A stretch of 19,196 nucleotides of DNA from JBEKYD01 sp049509915. GTDB taxonomy: Bacteria > Acidobacteriota > Terriglobia > Bryobacterales > Bryobacteraceae. The stretch spans positions 1-19,196 of the forward strand of contig JBEKZL010000141.1 of assembly GCA_049509915.1 (NCBI GenBank), given 5' to 3'. The translations under genes and the position numbers were made by a program. This document shows, piece after piece, positions 1 to 7,501 of this stretch; positions within the stretch are counted from its first letter, which is position 1, and each line of letters begins with the position of its first letter. The notes below the pieces were generated by a model. That model ran no database searches and was not told the DNA's origin. It saw only the letters and a program-made list of their open reading frames with translations.

Positions 1-34
1 CATAGCGATGCGTCAGGTTCTCGACTTCGATCAC
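1..34 (-). CDS. ABC transporter ATP-binding protein, N-terminal fragment cut by the window edge
   Basis: Only the first 11 codons lie in the window, reading leftwards from a GTG whose bases 32-34 overlap the ctaB stop as GTGA. They translate to M-IEVENLTHRY (GTG read as Met), the classic opening of an ABC ATPase: a beta strand followed by the aromatic A-loop Tyr that stacks on the adenine. No Walker motif is visible because the sequence ends. The 4-nt overlap indicates translational coupling to the heme O synthase gene, so the product may be an exporter ATPase co-expressed with respiratory-chain assembly. The substrate cannot be judged. Family assignment from so short a piece is an inference. 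Confidence 0.6.
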   Translation of the reverse strand, partial: MIEVENLTHRY

Positions 35-966
35 AACCCCGGCCTATCCAGGAGCATCAGGCCATAGAGCAGCGGCAAATACACCACCGACGCCATCAGC
101 ACGCCGCGCGCCCGCCCGAGCGACCGCTCCATCGCCACCCGCACGCCCGAATACAGGTACCCCAGCCCGAGCAGCAATGCTCCCGCCAAGTAAAATCGGC
201 CCGCCATCCCCAACAATCCCGGCAGCAAGCTGGCCGGTATCAACGCCGCGCCGAAGAGCACAATCTGGCGGGCCGTCGAGCGGCCGTCCGGTTCCACCAC
301 CGGCAACATGCGAATTCCGGCGCGGGCGTAGTCGTCCTTGTACATCCACGCGATCGAATAGAAATGCGGGAACTGCCACAGAAACAAAATCGCGAATAGC
401 ACCCAGCTCTCGCGCGTCAGGGCGCCGCCCGCCGCCGCGTAGCCGATCACCGGCGGCATGGCGCCCGGCACGGCGCCCACCGCCGTCGACCACCACGTCC
501 GCTGCTTCAGCGGTGTATATAGAAAGAGGTAGCTGGCCAGCGTGAAGGCCCCGATCAGCCCGGCCAGCAGGTTCACACCCCGCCACAGTTCCACGAAGCC
601 GCCCACCGAAAGCGCCACGCCGAACAGCAACGCCGGTCCCGATGCCAGCCGGCCCGTAGGCAATGGGCGTTGCGCCGTGCGGCGCATTTTTCGATCGGCC
701 GCCCGTTCGAACCATTGGTTGAGCGCCGCCGTCCCGCTGGCAATCAGCGCCGTGCCCATCATGGTGTGCAGCAAGCCGAGCCAGTTCAGGCGGCTCAGAA
801 AAGTCCAACCCGCCGACGCGCCCCCCAGCCCGTAGAAATATCCTACGGCCGTGCTCATCAGAATGAGCCAGGTGATGCGCGGCTTGGTCAGTTCAAGGTA
901 ATCGCGCCAATGGGCGCTGGAAGGAGGCGCGATTTCGCGCTCCCGGCACTCCGAAGAGTCGGCCAT
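31..966 (-). CDS. ctaB: Heme O synthase (protoheme IX farnesyltransferase)
   Basis: A 311-aa UbiA-superfamily integral membrane prenyltransferase. It joins a farnesyl group from farnesyl diphosphate to heme B to give heme O, the precursor of heme A for haem-copper oxidases. The first Asp-rich motif is N83-QWFERAA-D91 followed by R100-PLPTGR. The second is the Y209-K210-D211-D212-YARAGIRMLP segment in the cytoplasmic loop. LTKPRIT near residue 26 is also typical of CtaB/CyoE. About eight or nine hydrophobic segments fill the rest, and the length matches the family (about 290-320 aa). The stop overlaps the GTG of an ABC ATPase gene. No cytochrome oxidase gene is in the window, so the link to a terminal oxidase comes from family knowledge. 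The ATG at 966 is chosen because LTKPRIT needs an N-terminal lead of about 25 residues. The 128-bp upstream leader contains an inverted repeat (GCGGG/CCCGC) with no obvious role. Confidence 0.95.
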   Translation of the reverse strand: MADSSECREREIAPPSSAHWRDYLELTKPRITWLILMSTAVGYFYGLGGASAGWTFLSRLNWLGLLHTMMGTALIASGTAALNQWFERAADRKMRRTAQRPLPTGRLASGPALLFGVALSVGGFVELWRGVNLLAGLIGAFTLASYLFLYTPLKQRTWWSTAVGAVPGAMPPVIGYAAAGGALTRESWVLFAILFLWQFPHFYSIAWMYKDDYARAGIRMLPVVEPDGRSTARQIVLFGAALIPASLLPGLLGMAGRFYLAGALLLGLGYLYSGVRVAMERSLGRARGVLMASVVYLPLLYGLMLLDRPGL

Positions 967-1094
967 AGTCTACAGATGCATCCCCAATACAGGCGGGCTC
1001 ACGGAAACCCGCAAAAATCCCTCATGTGCGGTTGGTACCTTATCATTGTAGATCAACATTCAAGCGACCGAGAGCACGGCTGCCGCGCCGCGCC

Positions 1095-1520
1095 CTACTG
1101 CTTCGTCGGTTTCAATAGGCCGATCGTATTCCCGTCCGGATCCGCGAACCACGCAAACGTACCGGCCGGAATCGCGATCGGCCCGACCAGCATCTTGCCA
1201 CCCAATTCAGCGGCCTTGTCGAGGGCGGCCTGCACGTCCTCGACGTCCACGTAGAACATCGTGTAATGCTCCGGCTCGTGGCCGAGTGAAGTGATGTGAC
1301 CCAGAATGCCCTCCGGACTTCCGGTTTGAATATTCGACGCGGGGCCGGCAGCCGTAATCTGCCAGCCGAACAGCTTCGAATAAAAGTCGCCGGTCCTGGC
1401 GCGGTCGCGGCATCCGATCTCAAAATGAACAACTGGCCGTCCCATGGATTTCTCCCCCTTTTGACCGAGTAGCTTTGGCGCCGCTGCCGCCAACAAGAGT
1501 GCCGCGCGGCGTGTAAGCAT
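1095..1520 (-). CDS. VOC (glyoxalase/bleomycin-resistance fold) protein with a possible export leader
   Basis: From the ATG at 1520 the product has 141 aa. Residues 1-25 (MLTRRAALLLAAAAPKLLGQ and on) look like a short Tat-type leader. The rest, beginning MGRPVVHFEIGC, is a single VOC domain with the usual HFEI strand, the DFYSKLFGWQI helix, a repeat beginning HYTMFYVDVEDVQAALDKA, and the closing FADPDGNTIGLLKP. VOC proteins of this YybH/glyoxalase-like type bind small molecules or metals; the substrate cannot be told. The start is uncertain. ATG 1520 has AGGAG only 2 nt upstream, which is too close. ATG 1445 (116 aa, no leader) has a strong GGGGGAG at a good distance. An earlier in-frame ATG at 1544 adds eight unconvincing residues. 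A cytoplasmic or exported form, or both, is possible. Confidence 0.8.
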   Translation of the reverse strand: MLTRRAALLLAAAAPKLLGQKGEKSMGRPVVHFEIGCRDRARTGDFYSKLFGWQITAAGPASNIQTGSPEGILGHITSLGHEPEHYTMFYVDVEDVQAALDKAAELGGKMLVGPIAIPAGTFAWFADPDGNTIGLLKPTKQ

Positions 1521-1580
1521 GTCTCCTGATTGAACGTCGTGCATTTTATTCGTCCCGGCTCCGCATCGTGCTCCGGCACT

Positions 1581-2843
1581 TCAGCCGTTATCGAGTTCCT
1601 TCTCCACCGCGCCCGCGAAGTAATCCACCTCCTCCAGGTTGGTGTACACGCTCGGAGTCACGCGGATTCCCACGTACTCTTCGTGCGGCACCAGAACGGT
1701 GTAAATGCCATATTTGTTTTGCAGCGCCTCCACCAGTTTGGCCGGGTCCCCGCCCTCCAGGCCGAACATGCCGATTCCCACCGACATCCCGGGCGCCGGG
1801 TTGTGCAGAATCCTCACCTTGCGGTGCTCTCCCAGCCGGTTCGCCCACCGCGCCGTCAGGTAGCGCAGGCGGGCGGCTTTGCGCTCGATGCCGATATTCC
1901 GGTTGAAGGCGATGGCTTCGCAAATGGCGTCGTAATTGGCCGCCGGGTGGGTGCCGATTTCCTCAAACTTGCGGATGTTGCCGTCATTGCCCTCGACCGA
2001 GGCCATCAGCGCCCAGGTTTCCTTGATGCGCGATTTCCGCACGTACAGGAACCCGGTACCGATCGGCGCGAACGTCCACTTATGCAGACTTACTCCGTAG
2101 TAATCGCAGTCCAGGTCCGAGATCTTGAAGGGGAACTGATTGAAGGCGTGGGCGCCATCGACGATCACCGGAATATTGCGCGCGTGCGCCATGTCGCAAA
2201 TGCGTCGGACCGGAAAGATCTGGCCGGTGCGGTTGGTGATGTGACAGAAATGAATCAGCTTGGTTCGCGGCGTCACCGCCTGTTCGAAGCGGCGGTAGAG
2301 ATCGTCCATGCTCTCGACGGGCACGGGGAAGGAAATGGCGTTCAAGCGGATGCCGTCGCGCCGCGCCCGCTGCGCATAAGTGGTCAGCATGCGCGGATAG
2401 TCCTGGTTGGTGGTGAGCACCTCGTCGCCGGGCTTCAGGCCGATGCCAAGCTGGGCGATTTCGAGAGACTCGCTGGAGTTGCGGGTGATGGCGATCTCTT
2501 CGGCATCGCAGCCGGCGACTTCGGCCAGCATGCGCCGCGCAGATTCGATGCGCTTGTCGAGCTGCTGCACCATGGTGTGGTAAGGCCCCATGTTGGTGTA
2601 GTCGAGGTAACGCCGCATGGCCTCTTGCACGCTGCGAGGCGCCGGGCTGGCGTATCCGTTGTTGAAGTTGACGACGGTACGGTCGATGGTGAACTCGTTG
2701 CGGACCTCCGCCCAGAAGTCTTCATCGGCAGCGACTTCGTCGGCGGGGCGGTCCTTGGTGGAGGAGCGAGCCGAAAATGGCTTGGCCAGGGCGGCGAAGG
2801 CGGCCGTGGCGACGGTCGATTGAAAGAAGCTGCGGCGATCCAT
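1581..2843 (-). CDS. Tat-leader class V aminotransferase-fold PLP enzyme (isopenicillin N epimerase/cysteine desulfurase-like)
   Basis: A 420-aa fold-type I PLP enzyme. The Schiff-base lysine is K255 in GVSLHKW, and the PLP-ring partner is D229 in VDGAHAFNQ, with H232 after it. Residues 120-126 (TRNSSES) form the phosphate-binding turn, and T262-G263 closes the site. This pattern and the FNNGYASPAPRSVQEAM opening match the isopenicillin-N-epimerase-like branch of class V rather than housekeeping IscS or SufS, because no catalytic-Cys loop is visible. The N-terminus MDRRSFFQSTVATAAFAALA is a typical twin-arginine leader, so a folded holoenzyme is probably exported. AAGGAG lies 8 nt before the ATG. 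Candidate -10 boxes on the minus strand are TAAAAT (2871-2876) and TATAGT (2901-2906). The substrate is unknown. It is transcribed in the same direction as the phosphoesterase upstream, across a 123-bp gap, so it may have its own promoter. Confidence 0.9.
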   Translation of the reverse strand: MDRRSFFQSTVATAAFAALAKPFSARSSTKDRPADEVAADEDFWAEVRNEFTIDRTVVNFNNGYASPAPRSVQEAMRRYLDYTNMGPYHTMVQQLDKRIESARRMLAEVAGCDAEEIAITRNSSESLEIAQLGIGLKPGDEVLTTNQDYPRMLTTYAQRARRDGIRLNAISFPVPVESMDDLYRRFEQAVTPRTKLIHFCHITNRTGQIFPVRRICDMAHARNIPVIVDGAHAFNQFPFKISDLDCDYYGVSLHKWTFAPIGTGFLYVRKSRIKETWALMASVEGNDGNIRKFEEIGTHPAANYDAICEAIAFNRNIGIERKAARLRYLTARWANRLGEHRKVRILHNPAPGMSVGIGMFGLEGGDPAKLVEALQNKYGIYTVLVPHEEYVGIRVTPSVYTNLEEVDYFAGAVEKELDNG

Positions 2844-2966
2844 GAGAAATGCTCCTTCGACGTTCTGGCGATTTTACCACCTCCTGAGCTCGTCGTGGGT
2901 ACTATAGCGGCGCAGGGTGCTTAACCGATTTCGGGAATTCGCAGCTTAGGCGCAAGCCGGGCGGCG

Positions 2967-4052
2967 CTACTCGTGTCCGCTTTCGAAATCGATTTCGTCG
3001 ATCCTGGCGCCGTCCGGCGTGATGGCATCCACGTGCGCCTTTTTGCCGTCAATGCGGACGCGCACGAAATTCTCCGTACTCATCACCTTGATCGTGATTC
3101 CCTGCGGAGGCTTGTCGACGTCGTACAACGGCGCCCCGCCGCCGCCGGTGATGACGTAGTGAATGTTGTTCTTGAAGTAATGCTGGTAGGTATGATCGTG
3201 GCCGAAGAACGCGGCGCTCACATGCAGCCGCTCGAACATCGGCATCAGGGCGGACATGTGAGGGTTGTCGCCTTGACGGTTGGAGACCGCGGTGATGGGT
3301 GGATGGTGCCCGGCCACGAACAGGAAATCTGTCTTTTCATTCTTGCGCAGGTCGTCTTCCAGCCACTGGGTCTGCTCTTTCCAATAATTCTGTCTTGCCA
3401 GCTCGCTCGGCGCCGCGTTGCTAAGGTCGGTATCGAGAACGGCAAAATGGGCGTTACCCCAGGTGAACGAATAGTAAGGCGGCGCCTGCATGAAATCGCT
3501 GTAATTGCGAGCGTGGCGTTCATGATTTCCCAACGACGGGTAGAAGGCCACCTTGCGCAGCAGCTCACGCTCGATGTCGAAGAAAATCGGCCACAGCGCG
3601 GGATCGTCGCCATCCGCTACCAGGTCGCCGGTGTGGAGTACAAAGTCCGGATGGCTATTGGCGAGAAGCGACGCAATCACCTTGCGATGCACGTCGTGGC
3701 GGGTGCGGGTATCGCCATAAACCACGAACTCAAATGGGGAGCCAGGCTCAGGCGCGGTCTTGAACGTACCTTTTAGGTCGTCGTGGCCGGGAACGGTGTA
3801 ATCGTAGCTCGTGCCGGCTTTGAGTCCCGTGAAGCGCACCGATTCGGAGCGCAGCCCAGGCGCCGAATGCGTCTCGGAGCCATCCTTCGAGTGCAAGCTG
3901 GCGCCACCGGAATCGACCACCCAAACCACGGTAGCGGTGCGAGTGGTGACGTTGACCGCCATCGGCCCGCCAATTACTTTGTCCACCGCCGCAAGCGGCA
4001 TCAGGCCGGCCAGAAAAAAGAGAAGAGAGGGTTTGTTCCACATAGAGTGCAT
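2967..4052 (-). CDS. Secreted calcineurin-like metallophosphoesterase (purple acid phosphatase type)
   Basis: A 361-aa exported phosphoesterase. A hydrophobic signal (about residues 8-22, LLFFLAGLMPLAA) leads into a fibronectin-III-like domain (about 25-100: NVTTRTATVVWVV, SVRFTGLKAGTSYDYTV). The catalytic domain then carries the five metal-ligand blocks in order: GDT at D114, GD at D143, GNHE at N176-H177, AGHHPP at H249/H250 and GHDH at H285-H287. This order matches the PAP/metallophosphoesterase fold with a dinuclear metal centre. The substrate is probably an extracytoplasmic phosphomonoester or diester and cannot be specified. Two close ATGs (4052 and 4043) are possible, and neither has a clear Shine-Dalgarno sequence. 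A 14-bp perfect palindrome lies 17 bp upstream of 4052. The first 52 bp overlap the 3' end of a degenerate ExbB-like fragment, which suggests the gene was placed next to older debris. Confidence 0.92.
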   Translation of the reverse strand: MHSMWNKPSLLFFLAGLMPLAAVDKVIGGPMAVNVTTRTATVVWVVDSGGASLHSKDGSETHSAPGLRSESVRFTGLKAGTSYDYTVPGHDDLKGTFKTAPEPGSPFEFVVYGDTRTRHDVHRKVIASLLANSHPDFVLHTGDLVADGDDPALWPIFFDIERELLRKVAFYPSLGNHERHARNYSDFMQAPPYYSFTWGNAHFAVLDTDLSNAAPSELARQNYWKEQTQWLEDDLRKNEKTDFLFVAGHHPPITAVSNRQGDNPHMSALMPMFERLHVSAAFFGHDHTYQHYFKNNIHYVITGGGGAPLYDVDKPPQGITIKVMSTENFVRVRIDGKKAHVDAITPDGARIDEIDFESGHE

Positions 4053-4318
4053 CCGTGAAGAGAAGGATACCCGGATCCGGGTTTCAAGCCGATGACGGGT
4101 CTATTGGTGCCGAGGCCGAAGAAGGTATCGAAACCGATTGCCCATAATGTTCCGAGCATTCCGACGAATTTGGCAATGGAAGCCACCGTCGCGAGGGTGT
4201 TGAGGCCCCGTTTGAGATGCTCGTGCGCTGTGGACGCGGCACGCTCCATGGCCCGCTCGGTCGCTCGAAACACCTGCCCGGTGTAGAGAACATTGCTCGC
4301 GCCTGGTTCGTGTTCCAT
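4001..4318 (-). pseudogene. Orphan MotA/TolQ/ExbB proton-channel fragment
   Basis: An open frame of 105 codons starts at ATG 4318, with GGAG 5 nt upstream. Residues about 15-68 (VFRATERAMERAASTAHEHL, then KRGLNTLATVASIAKFVGML and GTLWAIG) resemble the region of MotA/TolQ/ExbB proteins just before and inside the conserved second membrane helix. There 'RAxxR..A.....L.RGL..LATIAS.APFVGLFGTVxGI' is typical. After GTLWAIGFDTFFGLGTN the similarity stops, and the last 35 residues look random. The usual N-terminal membrane helix and the last helix are both missing. The other two minus-strand frames show no continuation. It is therefore best read as a truncated remnant, although the intact frame and good RBS leave a short expressed protein possible. 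Family assignment is by eye. Confidence 0.45.
4069..4082. repeat. 14-bp perfect palindrome upstream of the phosphoesterase gene
   Basis: The sequence ACCCGGATCCGGGT is self-complementary over all 14 bases. It ends 17 bp before the phosphoesterase ATG, where a dimeric repressor could sit, and also lies inside the ExbB-like remnant. It may be an operator or a chance GC-rich palindrome. No second copy was noticed in the window. Confidence 0.4.
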
Positions 4319-4385
4319 CTCGACTCCGTTGTGAACCCGTTCCCGGTGCGAGGAAAGCCCCGGTGTTCCACATTACACGCCCGCC

Positions 4386-5804
4386 TCAATGCCCAAACGA
4401 AGATTTCACTTGAGGTATAGTCTCCATTCTACTGAAACGAGGCCAGTTGTAGCCGTAGAATGCTACGAAGGCGAAGCAGAACATGGGCACGATGAAACCG
4501 CGCGACATGTCGAACTTGTCGGCCACGTAGCCCATCAGCTTGGGCAGAATCGCGCCGCCCATGATGGCCATCACGATAAACGCCGAGGCTTTCTTGGCGC
4601 GCGCGCCCAGGCCGAAGATTCCCAACGCGAAAATGGTCGGGAACATGATCGACATGAAGAAGTAAGTCAGGAACACGCAGGCCACCGAAATCCAGCCCAG
4701 CTTCAGGAAAACCACCAGCGTGACGGCCACGTTCATCAGCCCGTACAGGCTCAGAATCTTGTGCGCGGCGAATTTCCGTAACAGCCCGGCGCCGCTGAAC
4801 CGGCCCACCAGAAAGAAGACCAGCCCCAGCGACGCCATGCTGGAAGCTCCCTTGTCGCTCAGCGCCAGCGCGCCGTTCCGGCCGGTCTCGAACCAGCTCT
4901 GCAGCCAGCCTTGCAAGAACCCGGCGTGGCTCGAAAGGTGCGCCATGCGGGAGGCCCAGACGATCGGGATTGCCGGCAATTCCGAAGTCATATAGTTGAT
5001 GAAGAAGCTGAAGATGCCGGCCTGCGCCGCCACGTAGAGGAATTGCGCCGCCACCGCCAGCACGAAATGCGGGTGCGTCCAGATAGAGTGAGAGACGCTC
5101 CCGGTATCGTCCAGGTGATAGTCGTCTTCGGTTTTGATATCGGGCATGTCGGCGAAGAAGAAAATCGCGGCCAGCACCAGCACCACCACGGCCATGCCTA
5201 CGTATGGGATGTAGAGCGTCTGACTGCCGGTGCTGTGTCCGGCGGCGTCCTTGGAGTAGAAATACAGGCTGCCTACGATCGGCCCGCAGATCCAGCCCAC
5301 ACCGTTGGAAGATTGCGCCAGGTTGATGCGCGTGGCGGCATATCGCGGGTCGCCCAGCACGGTCGTGTAGGGGTTGGCGATGGTTTCGAGAAACGTCAGT
5401 CCGGTGGCAATGAGGCACACTCCCGCCAGGAAAGCCACGAACGCGGTAGAGGGCGACACAGCGCCTTCATGAACCAGGGCGTTGATGTGGGTAGCCGGAA
5501 TGAACCAGAACCCGCCCGCCGACACGATGGCCAGACCGGCGATAATCCCACCCTTGTAGCCCAACTTGCTGGCGAGCCAGCCCGCCGGCATGGACATCAG
5601 AAAGTAGCCGAGATAGTGGGCAAACTGCACCCAGGCGGACTGGGACTTGTTCAGGTGCAACTCCTCTTGAAAATGCTTGTCCATCACGTCGATCATGCCG
5701 TTGCAGAATCCCCAGAGGAGGAACAACGAGGTCACCAGCAGGAACGGGAAGAGAAAATTTCGCCCGTCGATACCGGTAAAGATACTCTTTTTGTCGCTGG
5801 TCAT
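4386..5804 (-). CDS. FHS-family MFS sugar:H+ symporter (L-fucose/glucose permease type, FucP-like)
   Basis: A 472-aa major facilitator with about 12 membrane segments. The opening FLLVTSLFLLWGFCNGMIDV (residues 20-40) is the FHS-family signature, with an acidic residue D39 near the position of the FucP proton-coupling Asp. TFLETIANPY places E140 at the second conserved acidic site in helix 4, and NLAQSSNGVGWICGP is the helix-5 signature shared with FucP/GluP. Substrates are probably L-fucose or a related hexose taken up with protons, and the exact sugar cannot be read. A loop-rich insertion (about residues 285-335, HLSSHAGFLQGWLQSWFETG) separates helices 7 and 8 and looks longer than in FucP. 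The ATG at 5804 has no Shine-Dalgarno sequence. A minus-strand TAGAAT -10 at 5817-5822 lies about 12 nt upstream. The gene is divergent from the moeA operon. Confidence 0.9.
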   Translation of the reverse strand: MTSDKKSIFTGIDGRNFLFPFLLVTSLFLLWGFCNGMIDVMDKHFQEELHLNKSQSAWVQFAHYLGYFLMSMPAGWLASKLGYKGGIIAGLAIVSAGGFWFIPATHINALVHEGAVSPSTAFVAFLAGVCLIATGLTFLETIANPYTTVLGDPRYAATRINLAQSSNGVGWICGPIVGSLYFYSKDAAGHSTGSQTLYIPYVGMAVVVLVLAAIFFFADMPDIKTEDDYHLDDTGSVSHSIWTHPHFVLAVAAQFLYVAAQAGIFSFFINYMTSELPAIPIVWASRMAHLSSHAGFLQGWLQSWFETGRNGALALSDKGASSMASLGLVFFLVGRFSGAGLLRKFAAHKILSLYGLMNVAVTLVVFLKLGWISVACVFLTYFFMSIMFPTIFALGIFGLGARAKKASAFIVMAIMGGAILPKLMGYVADKFDMSRGFIVPMFCFAFVAFYGYNWPRFSRMETIPQVKSSFGH

Positions 5805-5816
5805 GGCGATCAGACG

Positions 5817-5840
5817 ATTCTAACAGGCATCTCCTACAAT
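5817..5840. promoter_or_regulatory. Compact divergent promoter pair between the FucP-like gene and moeA
   Basis: Only 42 bp separate the two start codons. On the plus strand TACAAT (5835-5840) matches five of six -10 bases and ends 6 nt before the moeA GTG, so transcription would begin at about the start codon. On the minus strand TAGAAT (5822-5817) also matches five of six and ends 12 nt before the transporter ATG. No convincing TTGACA-like -35 box is seen for either. The two promoters would overlap, so simultaneous occupancy seems unlikely. Confidence 0.45.
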
Positions 5841-5846
5841 AGAGCT

Positions 5847-7034
5847 GTGGCAGCCCTCGCTTTTCCCCAAGCCCGCCAGATGGTTCTCGACCGGGTTCGT
5901 GCGCACCTTCCCCAACCGCGCTGGGAGCGCATCGAGCTGGCGGAAGCGGCCGGACGGGTGCTGGCCGAAAGTCTCGCCGCCGACCGCGACGCGCCACCCT
6001 TCGACCGCTCCATGCGCGATGGCTACGCCGCGCGCGCGGCCGACTTACCCGGCACTCTCGCAGTGATCGGCGAAGTGCGCGCCGGAAAGGTTTACCACGG
6101 TTCGGTGGGCGAACGCCAGGCGGTCGAAATCATGACCGGAGCCCCGGTTCCCGATGGCGCCGACGCGGTGGTCATGTTGGAGCACGCGCGGCGGCGGAAC
6201 GGGGAGGTCGAGATCGACGTAGAAGCCCAAACCGGGCAAAACATCAGCCGGCAAGGCTCGGAAGCCCGCGCGGGAGATGTGGTGGCCGGCGCCGGCGTGC
6301 GCATCGATTACAGCCATGCCGCGCTGGCCGCTTCCATCGGCCGCACGCGGCTGAAGGTTTTCCAGCGCCCGGAGGTCGCCATCGTCGCCACCGGCGATGA
6401 AATCGTGGCTGTCGATACCACTCCCGGGCCTTTCCAGATTCGCAACTCCAATGCCGCGTCGCTGGCCGCGCAGATCGCCCGCGCCGGAGGCGTTCCCCGC
6501 CATCTTCCGATCGTGCGCGACGATCTCGACAACACCCGCGCGGTTCTGGAGTGGGCGTTCGAATCCGACCTGGTGCTGATTTCGGGGGGTGTCTCGCGGG
6601 GCAAATACGACGTGGTGGAACCGGCGCTGGCGAGTCTGGGAGCGGAGTTCTTTTTCGACCGCGTAGCCATGCAACCCGGCCAGCCCACGGTGTTCGGCCG
6701 GGCTCGCGGCAAGTTCTTCTTCGGCCTTCCCGGCAACCCGGCCGCTACCATGGTTACCTTCGAAGTGCTGGCGCGCGCGGCGTTGGAACTGTTGGCCGGC
6801 CATGCCGCGCCGCAGCTCCCCTTTTCACAAGCGAAGCTCGGGCGCGACTTTCGCCAGCACGCCGGGCTCACCCGTTTTCTTCCCGCCACGGTTCTCGATG
6901 GCGAAGTCACGCCGATAAACTGGAGCGGTTCGGGCGACATCAATGCCTTGGCGCGGGCCAACGCCTTTCTGGCGACCGATCCCGATCGCGCCGAATACGC
7001 TGCCGGAGAATGGATTCGGGTACTCGCCAAATGA
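5847..7034 (+). CDS. moeA: Molybdopterin molybdenumtransferase
   Basis: MoeA inserts molybdate into adenylylated molybdopterin to complete the molybdenum cofactor in the cytoplasm. The product has 395 aa from the GTG at 5847, against about 400 usual. Motifs in order: PPFDRSMRDGYA (residues about 50-61) with the catalytic Asp D58; MTGAPVPDGADAVVMLE; GDEIV; ISGGVSRGKYDVVEP near 246-260; GLPGNPAATM near 293. The C-terminal domain IV is present. GTG 5847 is preferred over ATG 5880 because the following LAFPQARQMVLDRV aligns with the usual MoeA opening (SFEEA..I.L..). There is no Shine-Dalgarno sequence, and a TACAAT box ends 6 nt upstream, so the mRNA may be leaderless. The frame stays open far upstream, but that part is antisense to the transporter gene. 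The stop overlaps moaC as ATGA. Confidence 0.95.
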   Translation: MAALAFPQARQMVLDRVRAHLPQPRWERIELAEAAGRVLAESLAADRDAPPFDRSMRDGYAARAADLPGTLAVIGEVRAGKVYHGSVGERQAVEIMTGAPVPDGADAVVMLEHARRRNGEVEIDVEAQTGQNISRQGSEARAGDVVAGAGVRIDYSHAALAASIGRTRLKVFQRPEVAIVATGDEIVAVDTTPGPFQIRNSNAASLAAQIARAGGVPRHLPIVRDDLDNTRAVLEWAFESDLVLISGGVSRGKYDVVEPALASLGAEFFFDRVAMQPGQPTVFGRARGKFFFGLPGNPAATMVTFEVLARAALELLAGHAAPQLPFSQAKLGRDFRQHAGLTRFLPATVLDGEVTPINWSGSGDINALARANAFLATDPDRAEYAAGEWIRVLAK

Positions 7035-7501
7035 AAAAGCTCTCTCATTACGATGCCGCCGGCCAGGCCCGCATGGTGGATGTGGGTGCGAAGGCCGCTA
7101 CCGTGCGCACTGCCCGGGCCCATGCCTTTGTGCGCATCGCACCCAAAGTGCTGCGGAAGCTGCCCGAAAATCCCAAGGGCAATCCGCTAGAGGTGGCGCG
7201 CCTGGCCGGCATCATGGCCGCCAAGCGAACCAGCGAGCTGATTCCCCTTTGCCATCCTCTGCCGCTGGCGTTTGCCGACGTCGAGGCGAGCGTCGAAAAG
7301 CGAGGCGTGCGCATTCTGACCACCGCCCGGACTTCCGCTCAGACCGGGGTGGAAATGGAGGCTCTCACGGCCGCGGCCGTGGCCGCGCTAACGGTCTACG
7401 ATATGACCAAAGCGCTGGATAAATCGATCGAGATTCAGGACGTCTATCTGATCGAAAAGACCGGCGGCAAGAGCGGGGACTTCAAGAGGAGCATGAAGTG
7501 A
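7031..7501 (+). CDS. moaC: Cyclic pyranopterin monophosphate synthase
   Basis: A 156-aa protein of the usual MoaC length. MoaC works with MoaA to turn GTP into cyclic pyranopterin monophosphate, the first stable intermediate of molybdenum-cofactor synthesis. The signature regions are all visible: MVDVGAKAATVRTA (about 15-28), NPKGNPLEVARLAGIMAAKR (about 46-65), SELIPLCHPLPL (about 67-78), GVEMEALTAAAVAALTVYDM (about 112-131) and TKALDKSIEI with the conserved lysines. The ATG is embedded in the moeA stop (ATGA), which shows translational coupling. The frame is open much further upstream, but that stretch is a shadow of moeA. moaA, moaD and moaE are not in the window, so the pathway must be completed elsewhere in the genome. 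Confidence 0.96.
   Translation: MKKLSHYDAAGQARMVDVGAKAATVRTARAHAFVRIAPKVLRKLPENPKGNPLEVARLAGIMAAKRTSELIPLCHPLPLAFADVEASVEKRGVRILTTARTSAQTGVEMEALTAAAVAALTVYDMTKALDKSIEIQDVYLIEKTGGKSGDFKRSMK

Noticed and set aside
987..1006. GCGGG/CCCGC hairpin followed by an A-run as a terminator of the VOC gene
   Set aside because: On the minus strand, the direction of transcription, the T-run lies before the hairpin, not after it.
1530..2924. 464-codon plus-strand frame opposite the aminotransferase-like gene
   Set aside because: Its translation is Arg/His/Val-rich without motifs, while the minus strand encodes a complete PLP enzyme with a catalytic Lys and leader.
4911..5846. The moeA reading frame is open for about 930 bp further upstream, giving a 707-aa product
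   Set aside because: This part is antisense to the clearly real FucP-like transporter, and MoeA begins at its normal N-terminus at 5847. Long antisense frames are common in GC-rich genes.
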